In this document: positions 1 through 8,503 of the stretch, piece by piece | Layout: every line of letters starts with the position of its first letter | Numbering within the stretch: position 1 is the stretch's first letter | Assembly: GCA_963760935.1 (NCBI GenBank) | Contig: CAVXFB010000007.1 | Location: 124,001 to 188,000 of the forward strand | Direction of reading: 5' to 3' | Source: CAVXFB01 sp963760935 | GTDB taxonomy: Bacteria; Planctomycetota; Planctomycetia; Pirellulales; Thermoguttaceae | Length of the DNA: 64,000 nucleotides | Translations under genes and position numbers: made by a program | The notes under the pieces: model-generated | Told to the model about the DNA's origin: nothing | The model's database searches: none | What the model saw: only the letters and a program-made list of their open reading frames with translations

Positions 1-250
1 CTGCTACGGCGGCTGCAACGCCGATTCGGAGACGAAAGAGGCGGTATACGCGCGGGTCAGGCAGTTTACCGAGCGGTTCAAAACACGCAACCAGTCGCTT
101 GTTTGCCGCGACTTGCTCGGCTGCGATATCGGCACTCCCGCGGGACTGGAGCAGGCAAGGCAGAAAAAGCTTTTTGCAACTACCTGTGTCAAACTGGTAC
201 GCGACGCCGCCGAGATCCTTGAGGAGATGCTCCCGGCCGATGCATCGTGA
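1..250 (+). CDS. C_GCAxxG_C_C-type redox-active protein, 3' part
   Basis: The reading frame starts at base 2 and runs to the TGA at 248-250; the 5' end lies outside the window. The visible 82 residues begin CYGGCNADSETKEAV and contain SLVCRDLLGCDIGTPAG, then KLFATTCVKLVRDAAEILEE. The spaced cysteines and the CRDLLGCD...TP...C..LV.DAAEILE pattern are those of the C_GCAxxG_C_C family of putative redox proteins, which are thought to bind metal or use cysteine pairs; the substrate is not known. No operon partner is visible upstream. Downstream is a structured inverted repeat, then the convergent rhaT. The family call rests on motif memory only. Confidence 0.7.
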   Translation, partial: CYGGCNADSETKEAVYARVRQFTERFKTRNQSLVCRDLLGCDIGTPAGLEQARQKKLFATTCVKLVRDAAEILEEMLPADAS

Positions 251-311
251 AATTGCGTCTCCCCTCAAAAGCGTTATTGCCCGGGGAAGGCACGCTGCGA
301 ATGATGATGCT

Positions 312-389
312 GAAGGCTACGACCAACCAAGGCATTTTCGGCCGGCTGTCCGGCAAGTTCATTAAGAAGCCTTGACCGTTGTAGCCTTC
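312..389. other. Imperfect inverted repeat between two convergent genes
   Basis: The left arm 312-333 and right arm 369-389 pair imperfectly: GAAGGCTAC with GTAGCCTTC at the outside and CAAGGC with GCCTTG further in. Inside the loop is a small GCCGG-CTGT-CCGGC hairpin. It sits between the 3' ends of two convergent genes, so a bidirectional terminator or mRNA-stabilising structure is plausible, although there is no clear T-run. Confidence 0.4.
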
Positions 390-404
390 ACTCTTCTCTT
401 GGCG

Positions 405-1481
405 TTATAGGGCCAATTCCGGCTCTCCAAGGTAGTTCCCGTAGCTCAGCAGTAAAATTGCTGAAATGAGCACCAGTAGTGCCAAGTGAATGGTCCACAA
501 GGTGCGCGGTCGGCAGGCCTTCCATTCGTGCAGCAAAACGCCGAGCAAATTGCTGAAGAGGACTAGCATAATCATGTGGATGGCCCAACTGCTGAACTCG
601 TATGCGCCGAGTCGAACATGCGCGAGGTTGTAGAAGAAGAACTGCCCGTACCATAGTGTGCCCGTGAGCATGGCGAGCATGTAGTTCCATGCCAGATTGC
701 TCCCATTGCCATCGTCTGGGGCGTGAAACAATTGGCCCAGCGACCGGTTCCTGATCGCCAAGTATAGGCTGAAGGCCACTGCGGTCAGAAATGCCCCGGG
801 GTTGACGAACAAGTAACTGATGTTGCCTTTCCAGTAGCCGGCGCCGAACTGTTCGGCCACGGCGATGATCGGTTTGGCCATGTCGTTGATGGCGATGCCG
901 TAGACGGCCGAGAGAACGCCGGCCACGAGTGATAGTATCAGCCCCTTCAGCCATGAAAACTCGCCAGGCCCGTCCTGGTTGTCTCGCAAATCGCCTTCCT
1001 TGAATCGACCGGCGGCCCCGCACAAGGCGATGCCGAGGGTACCCACCGCGACGCCAAGCATGACCCAACCGCCACCCGGCTTGGACAGTATTTGTCCAAG
1101 CTTTCCCTGCAACAGCGGCGTAACAAGCGTGCCCAGCACGCTCGATAGTCCGACTGCGATCGCGTAAGTCAAGGCGAACCCGATATATCGAATCGAGAGA
1201 TTGAACGCCGTACCTCCGACACCGTATGCGATGCCTATCAGGCAGCAGTAGAGCATCGGAAGTTTTGGCGATTCGATCAGTACCTGACTAAGGTGTGGTA
1301 TCGTGGCAATGGCTCCGATGATGGGCCACAACAGCCAGCACCAAGCGGCCTGGGTCATCCAAAAGATTTCCCACGACCAACGGCGTAGATATTTTTGCGG
1401 GGCGTAGCAGTTAGCGGCCAGAAACGCGCCCACGGCATGAAAGCCGACGCCTAGCAACGGATTCGGAGTTACGGGTGTCAT
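405..1481 (-). CDS. rhaT: L-rhamnose/proton symporter RhaT family
   Basis: 358 residues with about ten hydrophobic segments, the usual size for RhaT of the drug/metabolite transporter superfamily. The start MTPVTPNPLLGVGFHAVGAF and the phrase APQKYLRRWSWEIFWMTQA near residue 30 match the RhaT N-terminus. The family imports L-rhamnose with a proton across the inner membrane. It is the last gene of a minus-strand group whose other members are a UroD-like protein and a fucosidase-like hydrolase, which supports a role in deoxysugar uptake. L-fucose or another 6-deoxysugar is possible as substrate. About 50 bp separate its start from the upstream gene's stop. Confidence 0.85.
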   Translation of the reverse strand: MTPVTPNPLLGVGFHAVGAFLAANCYAPQKYLRRWSWEIFWMTQAAWCWLLWPIIGAIATIPHLSQVLIESPKLPMLYCCLIGIAYGVGGTAFNLSIRYIGFALTYAIAVGLSSVLGTLVTPLLQGKLGQILSKPGGGWVMLGVAVGTLGIALCGAAGRFKEGDLRDNQDGPGEFSWLKGLILSLVAGVLSAVYGIAINDMAKPIIAVAEQFGAGYWKGNISYLFVNPGAFLTAVAFSLYLAIRNRSLGQLFHAPDDGNGSNLAWNYMLAMLTGTLWYGQFFFYNLAHVRLGAYEFSSWAIHMIMLVLFSNLLGVLLHEWKACRPRTLWTIHLALLVLISAILLLSYGNYLGEPELAL

Positions 1482-1533
1482 GGTCTGCCTTCACTAGGTC
1501 AGGTCGCGTGGAAGTTTCACACTATACCGTGGC

Positions 1534-2661
1534 CTAGGTGAGCGCAGGCTCGGGCCGATCGAGCCGCAGAGGATAGCGCCCGTACTCCCGCACAAGTTTT
1601 ACGATGTAGTCGTAGGTGTGGCCCGATACAGAGCTGGACACCGAATGATCTGATTGAAAGATGAAACCTCCGCCGCGGGCCGCGTCGAGTTTCCGCAGCA
1701 CTTCGCGGCGTATGGCCTCGAGGTCGCCGGTTTCCCAAAGCTGTATGTCGCCATTGCCGCAGAAGCCCATGCGGTGGCCGTAGCGGTTCCGCAGATCGAT
1801 CACGTCCATGCCGGCCTTCACCTCCAGCGGGTTGTAGGCGTCGATGCCAATGTCGATGTAGTCCTGAAAAATCGCGTGTGCATTGCCGCAGCCGTGGTAA
1901 ATCACGTCGAGTCCTTTGCTGTGCGCGTGATCGGCGATGGCCTTGACCCACGGCTTATAGTATTTTCTCCAATACTCTGGATGCATGAAAGTGCCGCGTT
2001 TGTAGGCCACGTCGCCCCAGATGACGAAGCCGTCGAGCCACGGTCCAGCCGCGTCGATAGCAGCCTTGGCGCAATCGAGATAGAACTGGCCGACTCGGTT
2101 TAGTACGGCGCCCATCCGCTCGGGCTCCAGTGCAATCCACATCAAGTGGTTTTGCGGGCCGATCAAACGCGTCATGCACTCGGCGCATTCGGTCATGCTG
2201 CCATACACGGGAAAATCGGGCCACAGCCCCTTTACTGTTTCGACCCAAGCGGGCGAATTGCGTTCAAAGCCGTCGCCTACGCCCGCAATTTGATTGTCGC
2301 CCGCCGAAAAGTACCGCCGCCGATCATAGGGATCGTCAAACTCGGCCGCTTCCAACTTCTCCAGCGTATCGGTCTCCCAGCCGATAAACTCGGGCATTGG
2401 GCAATGGAAGACCTTGCGCATGATCGCGCCGTAGCCGGTTTTGACGACAACCTCATCCGAGGTCTCTTTTAGCGTTTCGAAGGAGCGGATCCACGGATCC
2501 ATATTGGGAACCGTAACGATCCAATCGAGATCGTAGTAGTAGTACGGATTGGCATCCTCGGGCAAATCGAGTTCCGTTCGCCAGCGGTTGGTGAACCCGC
2601 CCCAAAAGAAATCGCTGATCGGCACCCGATCAGCCTCTTGGTGATGAAGCGTTTTCTTCAT
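1534..2661 (-). CDS. Uroporphyrinogen decarboxylase-like (URO-D superfamily) protein
   Basis: 375 residues. The N-terminal HHQEADRVPISDFFWGG and the distal VIYHGCGNAHAIFQDYIDIG followed by DAYNPLEVKAGMDV are typical of the UroD/MtaA-type barrel. Proteins of this kind in sugar clusters are not haem enzymes; related proteins are corrinoid methyltransferases or have no known reaction. The HGCGN and GFCGNGD segments could carry metal ligands, as in MtaA-type enzymes. The ATG at 2661 gives a slightly short N-terminus. The frame stays open upstream with QLERMKK but has no earlier ATG before a stop, so a 5' frameshift or a non-ATG start is possible. It lies between the RhaT-like transporter and the fucosidase-like gene. 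Confidence 0.75.
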   Translation of the reverse strand: MKKTLHHQEADRVPISDFFWGGFTNRWRTELDLPEDANPYYYYDLDWIVTVPNMDPWIRSFETLKETSDEVVVKTGYGAIMRKVFHCPMPEFIGWETDTLEKLEAAEFDDPYDRRRYFSAGDNQIAGVGDGFERNSPAWVETVKGLWPDFPVYGSMTECAECMTRLIGPQNHLMWIALEPERMGAVLNRVGQFYLDCAKAAIDAAGPWLDGFVIWGDVAYKRGTFMHPEYWRKYYKPWVKAIADHAHSKGLDVIYHGCGNAHAIFQDYIDIGIDAYNPLEVKAGMDVIDLRNRYGHRMGFCGNGDIQLWETGDLEAIRREVLRKLDAARGGGFIFQSDHSVSSSVSGHTYDYIVKLVREYGRYPLRLDRPEPALT

Positions 2662-2759
2662 CCGCTCGAGTTGCGCAACGTGTTCTCTGTACGCTGCGTT
2701 GTCGCACCGCTGCCCTTCGTCTCATACATACCCATAGATTCACCCTCTCCAATGCTCGG

Positions 2760-3863
2760 TTAAATGCCCGCATTCTTTCGCAGACGCATTAGGGCAGCCA
2801 CTGTTTCCTGCGGTATCACGCCGTGCTTGTCGGGCGGAACATCAAGCAGAAAATTGACCCCACCGGTCTGACACGTACGGAACTGCTTCAGCAATGCATC
2901 GTCGGGTCGAGGACTGTCGCCGGCGACCCAAAACCACTCCTTGCCGATCGGGTCGCAAACTTCGCCCGGCAGGTAATACTTCTTCCCTTCAATCTCGCGC
3001 CATTTCACGTGGCCGCTGGGAGGCGTCGCGTCTCGCTCCAGCGCGATCAGGTCGGACGGCCAGGCATAGTCGGGATCGTAGTTGAGATACGTGTCGAGCC
3101 CGTTGTTCATCATGATGACCGTCTGTGGCTGGAGACGAACTATGTGCTGATAGAGAAACGTACGATAGCCGCGTCCCAGCACCGACGGAATGTCGATCCA
3201 CGTCTCAGCGATCGGGCCGAACTGCGTCAATAACTCGGTTACCTGAGCAGTCTGAAAATTCTGATATAGCGAGGTGGTGAAGGATGGCAGCTTGTCCTTT
3301 GTTTGGGACATTGGAAAGCCACCCAAGCCGGTCCACAGTCCGCCGTCGGACGGCGTATAGCTGCCAAAGCGGTTATGGTTGTCCCATGAGCAGTAGTAGA
3401 ACCCCGGCAGGACGCCTCGCTTGCGACATGCCTCACAGAACTTTTCCACGACGTTCGTCTTGTTCGAGCTGTTAGCCACGGTGTAATCGGTGCACTTGCT
3501 TGGCCAAAGGCAATGACCGGAAACGTGCTTGGTGGTCAGCACCATGTATTTCATGCCGGCGTCACGTGCCACCGACACCCACTGATCAACATCGAGACGA
3601 TCGGGGGCGTACGCGGCGGCAGGAGTCTTCCCGGATGAAAACTCCTTGCCGTCGAACGTATTCATGCCAAAGTGAACGAACATCCCGTATTGCAGCGCCT
3701 CCCATTTCTGCAATTGCTCCACGGAGAGACGCTGGCTGCCCACCGTATCGTCGGCAGCGCTGCCAACAGCCGAGGGCGGGGCGATCCCATGCGTACCTGC
3801 CAGAACTGCGGTGGCCGCAGCTCCGCCAAGCAATTCTCGCCGCGTCAGTTTGGAATGTCGCAT
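2760..3863 (-). CDS. Tat-exported alpha-L-fucosidase-like glycoside hydrolase (GH29-like)
   Basis: The chosen ATG at 3863 gives 367 residues beginning MRHSKLTRRELLGGAAATAV, a twin-arginine signal peptide; the longer ATG at 3923 would bury it. The body has WEALQYGMFVHFGMNTFDG, YMVLTTKHVSGHCLWPS and KRGVLPGFYYCSWD, the conserved barrel blocks of GH29 alpha-L-fucosidases, and a TWIDIP segment where the nucleophile Asp is expected. The C-terminal carbohydrate-binding part of long GH29 enzymes is absent. The product should act outside the cytoplasm and release fucose or a similar sugar for the neighbouring transporter. It is divergent from the AraC regulator. Confidence 0.8.
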   Translation of the reverse strand: MRHSKLTRRELLGGAAATAVLAGTHGIAPPSAVGSAADDTVGSQRLSVEQLQKWEALQYGMFVHFGMNTFDGKEFSSGKTPAAAYAPDRLDVDQWVSVARDAGMKYMVLTTKHVSGHCLWPSKCTDYTVANSSNKTNVVEKFCEACRKRGVLPGFYYCSWDNHNRFGSYTPSDGGLWTGLGGFPMSQTKDKLPSFTTSLYQNFQTAQVTELLTQFGPIAETWIDIPSVLGRGYRTFLYQHIVRLQPQTVIMMNNGLDTYLNYDPDYAWPSDLIALERDATPPSGHVKWREIEGKKYYLPGEVCDPIGKEWFWVAGDSPRPDDALLKQFRTCQTGGVNFLLDVPPDKHGVIPQETVAALMRLRKNAGI

Positions 3864-3933
3864 GTCAAATCTCCCTGGAAAGTGCGCTTGCCTGACTGAA
3901 ATATAAGACGCCAGTTGACACAATGGCTGTATC

Positions 3934-3986
3934 CGATACCATATCCTTTATAGTCGATTCGCTCCTCAAGTCCATATCTGGTATCG
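3934..3986. promoter_or_regulatory. Candidate operator: inverted repeat CGATACCATATCC / CATATCTGGTATCG
   Basis: CGATACCATATCC at 3934-3946 and CATATCTGGTATCG at 3973-3986 form an imperfect inverted repeat (CGATACCA-ATAT half-sites). It lies in the divergent spacer between the fucosidase-like gene and the AraC gene, just before the preferred AraC start at 3995. The position suits autoregulation or control of both genes by the AraC protein. This is inferred from position and symmetry only. Confidence 0.4.
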
Positions 3987-3994
3987 TTGCGAAT

Positions 3995-4888
3995 ATGTCG
4001 AATTCAGGGCTTCGCGTCCGCAATCGGGGTGCTTACTCGCAGCCGTTCTCAGGAGTCGGCATCGAGTTTTTTCCGCTTGGTATGCCGCCCGACCATACGG
4101 GACTCATCCTGTACGAGAGTGGCTATTTGCCGCAGAACGACTGGTGGGATTTCCCCAACACGCTCAGCCCTTTTTGGCGACTATACTACAACTCGCGGGA
4201 AGGCCACCGTGTCATTTTCCCGAACCGCACGATCGAATTGACGCCAGAGCACATGGTGCTGATTTCCGATCATCAGCTCTTCCACACTCAGGGAAGTGAA
4301 CCCGTGCCCCACTTCTGGCTGGCGTTTAATGTGGCGCGCCGTCTGATGCCCAATCAACAGATTCCGATCGTTATGGCGCCCGGTCGGACGGAAAGATCAC
4401 TGCTGGAGGATTTGGCTGAGCTATATGCAGAGGATTCCGGCGAGCGGAACCGGGATAGAATTTTCCACGGAAGCATGGCGTTGTTACACTTGGCGCTGAA
4501 TCGGCCAGAAATAGAATGGCAGGGGAACACGCCGCCGGCCGTCGTGCAGACGGTCCGCTACATCGAAGAGCATTACGCCGCTCCACTCTTCATTCCACGC
4601 CTGGCGCGAATGGCAAACCTCTGCACCGAAGGGCTGGCCCGCTCGTTCAAGAAATATCAGGGTGTGACGATCGGGCGGTTCATCGTCAACGTTCGGGTGC
4701 GCCAGGCGGCCCACCTGCTGATTCACACGGACACGCCCATCGAGACAGTCGCCGAGACAACCGGTTTTCCGAATCGGGCCTATCTAAGCCGTGTATTCAA
4801 AAAAACGACTGGTGAATCGCCTGCCCAATTTCGTCGCCGGCATAGCATGCATCCAACGGCGCCGCACGACGACACCTTGGCGACGTGA
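3995..4888 (+). CDS. AraC-family transcriptional regulator
   Basis: An N-terminal cupin-like sensing region is followed by two HTH units in the last 90 residues (PLFIPRLARMANLCTEGLAR, then TDTPIETVAETTGFPNRAYL and SRVFKKTTGESPAQFRRRH), the canonical AraC C-terminus. The start at 3995 (MSNSGLRVRNRG) is preferred over 3923 because the longer form would overlap the candidate operator and the divergent promoter. It presumably senses a sugar and controls the adjacent fucosidase/UroD/RhaT group. Its 3' end is 10 bp from the convergent glycosyltransferase gene. Confidence 0.85.
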   Translation: MSNSGLRVRNRGAYSQPFSGVGIEFFPLGMPPDHTGLILYESGYLPQNDWWDFPNTLSPFWRLYYNSREGHRVIFPNRTIELTPEHMVLISDHQLFHTQGSEPVPHFWLAFNVARRLMPNQQIPIVMAPGRTERSLLEDLAELYAEDSGERNRDRIFHGSMALLHLALNRPEIEWQGNTPPAVVQTVRYIEEHYAAPLFIPRLARMANLCTEGLARSFKKYQGVTIGRFIVNVRVRQAAHLLIHTDTPIETVAETTGFPNRAYLSRVFKKTTGESPAQFRRRHSMHPTAPHDDTLAT

Positions 4889-4898
4889 TCGGCACACG

Positions 4899-6170
4899 TC
4901 ACGCCGCTTTGCGATGCAGGTGCGTCTCGTCCGATGCCATTTCCACCGCCGGGGCATCGCGGATGATTCTTCGCACGCGACCACCTTGCAGAACGTGATA
5001 GCGGATGCCACGCCAGTCGACGTAGCGCCCGAGACCAGCGCTGGCGACCCCGATCCAGTGCGCTAGCTCCACCAACGGATTGGCCCAAATGTCGAAGCCC
5101 CGGATGCGGCGTGACGCCTTTTCCCAATGCGGGAAATAGGTGTGCACCAGATCTTGCCGGACAGAGCCACGATAGACCGTTACCATGTAGAGAATAGCGC
5201 TGACGGTAATCGGGATCCATGGCGAGGGAGAGCCTGTCAGCAGACCCCACGCGAGCACCCCGAGGTTGCCCAGCCAAATGGCATTGGAAAATGTGGCCGA
5301 GAGGAACGAGAAGAGCCACCAATCAAAAGTGTACAACCGCGCGACAAGGTATTGGCGTCGGATGAACGACATTGCTTCGCCCACCGACACATCCAACGGA
5401 GAAGCAACGACACAAGCCGGTTCAAAGCGGACCTCAAGTCCTAAACGTCTCATTACCTGGGTCGCCACCAGATCGTCGCTAAGCGTTCCTCTCCATTCAT
5501 CACGGAGTCCGATGGCGTCGAACACGTCGCGGCGGATCGCCCACGAACCGCCCCAAATCAAGTGGTGGCTGCTTCGGCTCAAGAGCGACATCACGTCGCA
5601 ATTCATACTGTAGACCAGGGCGTTGGCTACCGTGGGCCGCGCGGGCGTGAACCAGCGATAGCCCGTGACCGCACCCAATTCCGGGCACTCCAGCCGCGAC
5701 ACCAATGTTCGCAGCCATTGCGGCCGCGGCCGCGCGTCGGAATCGACGAACGCCAGATATTGCACACGTCGTGAGAGGTGCTGTGTGGCCACAAGCAGGT
5801 TGTGGACCTTTTGCCCACTCTCCGTTGCCCTACCCGCCACCACAACGCGAGTCGCCACCCAGGGATGATCGGCAATCACCCGGCGGATTGCCGGATAGAC
5901 GGGATCGTCGGTACTCTCGACGATGAACGTCACCTCAAAGTCGTCGTAGTCCTGTCTCAGAAGTGCGCGGAGATTCGCCTCGATGTCGAGATCGAGCCCT
6001 TTGCACGGCGCAAAGAGCGCCACATGGCCGCTCGGCTGGTGTCGGTCCATGCTGCGCATGCAACTTCGCACATAGCGTCGATGTTCCCAGGTTTGCAGGG
6101 CCAACAGCAGCGATTCAATGATCACCAGGCCCGCCAGAACCAGATAGGCCGTAACCAAATACGCATCCAT
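4899..6170 (-). CDS. GT2-family membrane glycosyltransferase (ceramide glucosyltransferase-like)
   Basis: About 423 residues. An N-terminal transmembrane segment (YLVLAGLVIIESLLLALQTW) precedes a GT2 domain with HVALFAPCKGLD, the FVDSDARP sugar-nucleotide/metal motif, a GGSWAIRRDVFD segment, DDLVATQVMRRLG and a QYLVARLY stretch resembling Q-x-x-R-W. Two or three C-terminal membrane helices follow. This layout matches the ceramide glucosyltransferase/HpnI group that adds sugars to lipids on the cytoplasmic face. The real acceptor is unknown; hopanoid or sphingolipid-like lipids are possible. The ATG at 6170 (MDAYLVTAY) is chosen because it leads straight into the signal anchor. Confidence 0.7.
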   Translation of the reverse strand: MDAYLVTAYLVLAGLVIIESLLLALQTWEHRRYVRSCMRSMDRHQPSGHVALFAPCKGLDLDIEANLRALLRQDYDDFEVTFIVESTDDPVYPAIRRVIADHPWVATRVVVAGRATESGQKVHNLLVATQHLSRRVQYLAFVDSDARPRPQWLRTLVSRLECPELGAVTGYRWFTPARPTVANALVYSMNCDVMSLLSRSSHHLIWGGSWAIRRDVFDAIGLRDEWRGTLSDDLVATQVMRRLGLEVRFEPACVVASPLDVSVGEAMSFIRRQYLVARLYTFDWWLFSFLSATFSNAIWLGNLGVLAWGLLTGSPSPWIPITVSAILYMVTVYRGSVRQDLVHTYFPHWEKASRRIRGFDIWANPLVELAHWIGVASAGLGRYVDWRGIRYHVLQGGRVRRIIRDAPAVEMASDETHLHRKAA

Positions 6171-6960
6171 GCGTTCACCGTCATCCGACGGATAACCACG
6201 CACTCACCATTTCAGCGCGGTAAGGACATCCGTCTGCCTTAGTTCAGGCATTTCTGGACAATATCGCTGACACCGCCCATCCTGGCGGTCACTGGGCGAC
6301 TAAAATACTTCCTGTCGCGTCATGGGTCAAGATCAGGACTAGCATCTAGCATGAGGGTGCAGTAACAGATTATGGCGGTGTGGCAAATAGCCGCCGTCCG
6401 TCGCACCCGTTTAGCGGCCGACGGAACGTCGGCCCCGTATCAAGCTATCTTGCTGGCGGCTTCAAGACATGCGAACTTGCCCAGATTGACCATAAGAAAT
6501 TACTACGCCCCTAGCATGAAGCAAGGGGGGTGTGAGTGTTTTGATTGTGGATGGGAAATTCACGGGGCTCCCGGAAGGCGGCGGTCCGAGCGTTTTTCTC
6601 TAGCCCAGGCGTAAAACGCCTGGGCTAGAGAAAATGCCCCAGACTCCCCAGGCGTTCAAAAATCCACCCGCGAACTTGATGCGCACACTTAGGGGCCAAA
6701 ACACCGACGTCTTCTGGCCCACTATTGCTGCTCCGGACGAACCACACACTGAGTCCCCCGGCCACGCGACCTGACTTGGATGGGCGGAATCAGACCAAAT
6801 TAGTTGCTAGAATAGACTGCTACCGGTTTGAATCTGCTAGCGTAGCGTGGATGTCCAATTGCCCGGCGCCGACCAATGGGAGGCGGGAAGGGGATTCGCT
6901 AATAATTGTTGCCCTACGGGTCACTATCAGTCTCGATATCAAGAACCCTTAACTCCTGGC
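6171..6960. other. Long intergenic stretch with one strong palindrome
   Basis: 790 bp between divergent genes. I see no convincing gene; open frames here have no family features. It contains the 19-bp-arm palindrome at 6594-6634 and an A/T-richer stretch near 6790-6950 that probably holds the promoter of the downstream sensor kinase. Confidence 0.5.
6594..6634. repeat. Perfect palindrome, 19-bp arms with 3-nt loop
   Basis: TTTTCTCTAGCCCAGGCGT at 6594-6612, loop AAA, then its exact reverse complement at 6616-6634. The T-run at one end and A-run at the other make it a good bidirectional terminator hairpin, but it is not directly behind a gene on either side. The flanking genes are divergent, so it may instead be a dispersed palindromic repeat. 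Confidence 0.6.
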
Positions 6961-8262
6961 ATGAAACTTCCGCCTGAAGGTGCTCGCTGGTTGGTTTCGT
7001 TACGATGGCTGGCTTGTGCGGCCGTGATCGCGGCGACTTATCTAACCTCGTCCGTCTTGCACGTTATCTGCGACCCACTGCCTCTCTATTTCGTCGCGGG
7101 AGTCATGCTCGCATACAATCTGGTATTCTATCTCGCCCAGCGAGACGCGGCCGCCCGACAAGGCAACGTAGAACGCAACATCTTCTGGCAGGTAATTCTC
7201 GACCTGATCGCCCTGACGCTGTTACTCTACTTTGCCGACCTGCCGCAAAATCCGTTTCTCTTCTATTTTGTATTTCACATGATTATTGCGGGCATGTATC
7301 TGCGCGGGTCCGCGCCGTACGTCTGTGCGGCCGTAGCGACGACCATGGTAGGCGCGGTCATGCTGGCACTTTACATGCAATGGATCCCATCCTACCCGTT
7401 GCACTTTCCGTCCGATCCGACGCCGCTGCCCCCGCCAGACCGTCTCGATATGCTGGGTGTCTTCGTGGCCTTCGCCAGCGCACTGTGGGTCGCCATGTAT
7501 TTCACCACTTCCATCCGTCGCTACGTTGATCGGGCCCATGCCGAAGTGCGCCAGAGAGAAAAAATGCTTGGCATCGGACAATTGGTGGCAGGCATTGCGC
7601 ATCAAATTGCCAATCCCTTGGACGGCGTGCAAAACTGCTTGCTGCGGATCGGCAATCGCGTCAAAGACGATCCGCAGTTGACCGAATATGTGCAACTGAT
7701 GGGCGAGGCGCTGGAGCGCATCGAACGCACGGCAAAACGCGTGCAGGCCTTCGCCCGGCCTCGCGGCATCACCTTGCAGAGCACCGACGTGAATCAGGCG
7801 GTGGACGCCACCCTGGACGTCCTAGGCACCGGTCACGGCCACAACATCCGGATCGAGAAGGAACTCGGCGAGGTATCGCCCGTTCAAGGAGATCCCTATA
7901 CGTTGCAGGAAGTTCTGTTCAATCTGTGCACCAACGCGCTCAGCGCGATGCCAAACGGAGGTAGTTTGACACTGCGAACCTATGAACTTGGCCGCAAAGA
8001 CGAGGATCAGATGGGTTCGGTGGCAATCGACGTCACCGATACGGGCGTTGGCATCCCGCGTGTAAATTTAGAGCGGATTTTCGAGCCTTTTTTCACTACC
8101 CGTGCCGAATCCGGCGGTACCGGCCTCGGGCTTGGCCTGTGCCGCATGCTCATCTCCGAAATGGGAGGGCGAATCGAGTTCCGCACGGCACTCGGCCAGG
8201 GCACGACGTTCACCGTGGTGCTCAACCGGGTGACAACTCAAACTAAGGGAGCGGCGCCGTGA
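6961..8262 (+). CDS. Membrane sensor histidine kinase
   Basis: 433 residues from ATG 6961 (MKLPPEGARWLVSLRW); an earlier GTG at 6847 only adds non-conserved residues. Five or six hydrophobic segments lie in the first 175 residues. A dimerisation/phosphoacceptor helix follows with GIAHQIANPLDGVQNCLLR (H-box), then an HATPase domain with an N-box (LFNLCTNALSAMPNG), DTGVGIP, FEPFFTTR and GTGLGLGLCRML. There is no periplasmic sensor loop of note, so the membrane part itself may sense. The gene is followed after 241 bp by an NtrC-type response regulator, so the two probably form a two-component pair. Confidence 0.85.
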   Translation: MKLPPEGARWLVSLRWLACAAVIAATYLTSSVLHVICDPLPLYFVAGVMLAYNLVFYLAQRDAAARQGNVERNIFWQVILDLIALTLLLYFADLPQNPFLFYFVFHMIIAGMYLRGSAPYVCAAVATTMVGAVMLALYMQWIPSYPLHFPSDPTPLPPPDRLDMLGVFVAFASALWVAMYFTTSIRRYVDRAHAEVRQREKMLGIGQLVAGIAHQIANPLDGVQNCLLRIGNRVKDDPQLTEYVQLMGEALERIERTAKRVQAFARPRGITLQSTDVNQAVDATLDVLGTGHGHNIRIEKELGEVSPVQGDPYTLQEVLFNLCTNALSAMPNGGSLTLRTYELGRKDEDQMGSVAIDVTDTGVGIPRVNLERIFEPFFTTRAESGGTGLGLGLCRMLISEMGGRIEFRTALGQGTTFTVVLNRVTTQTKGAAP

Positions 8263-8430
8263 TGCGCACGCCGTGTGACGACAACGGAGCTACGAGTCAC
8301 TATAATTCGTCAACGGACCATGCGGGCGTGTCGAAGTCTAGTGCTTTGTCGGAGAAGGCGACTATGTCACCCTGAGCGCAGTGAAGGATCTCTTCCGAGT
8401 CCCGGAAAGCTCGTGGATTCTTCGCTACGC

Positions 8431-8498
8431 TCAGAATGACGGTTGGGTCAGAATGACGATTGGCTCAGGATGACAATTCGGTCAGAATGACAATTGGG
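8431..8498. repeat. Four tandem 17-bp repeats directly upstream of the response regulator
   Basis: Units at 8431, 8448, 8465 and 8482 follow the pattern TCAGAATGACRRTTGGG with a few substitutions. They end five bases before the ATG at 8504. The stretch before them (about 8365-8440: CACCCTGAGCGCAGTGAAGG ... CTTCGCTACGCTCAGAATGA) reads like a dispersed intergenic hairpin repeat. The leader has no strong Shine-Dalgarno sequence. Confidence 0.75.
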
Positions 8499-8503
8499 AA
8501 ACG

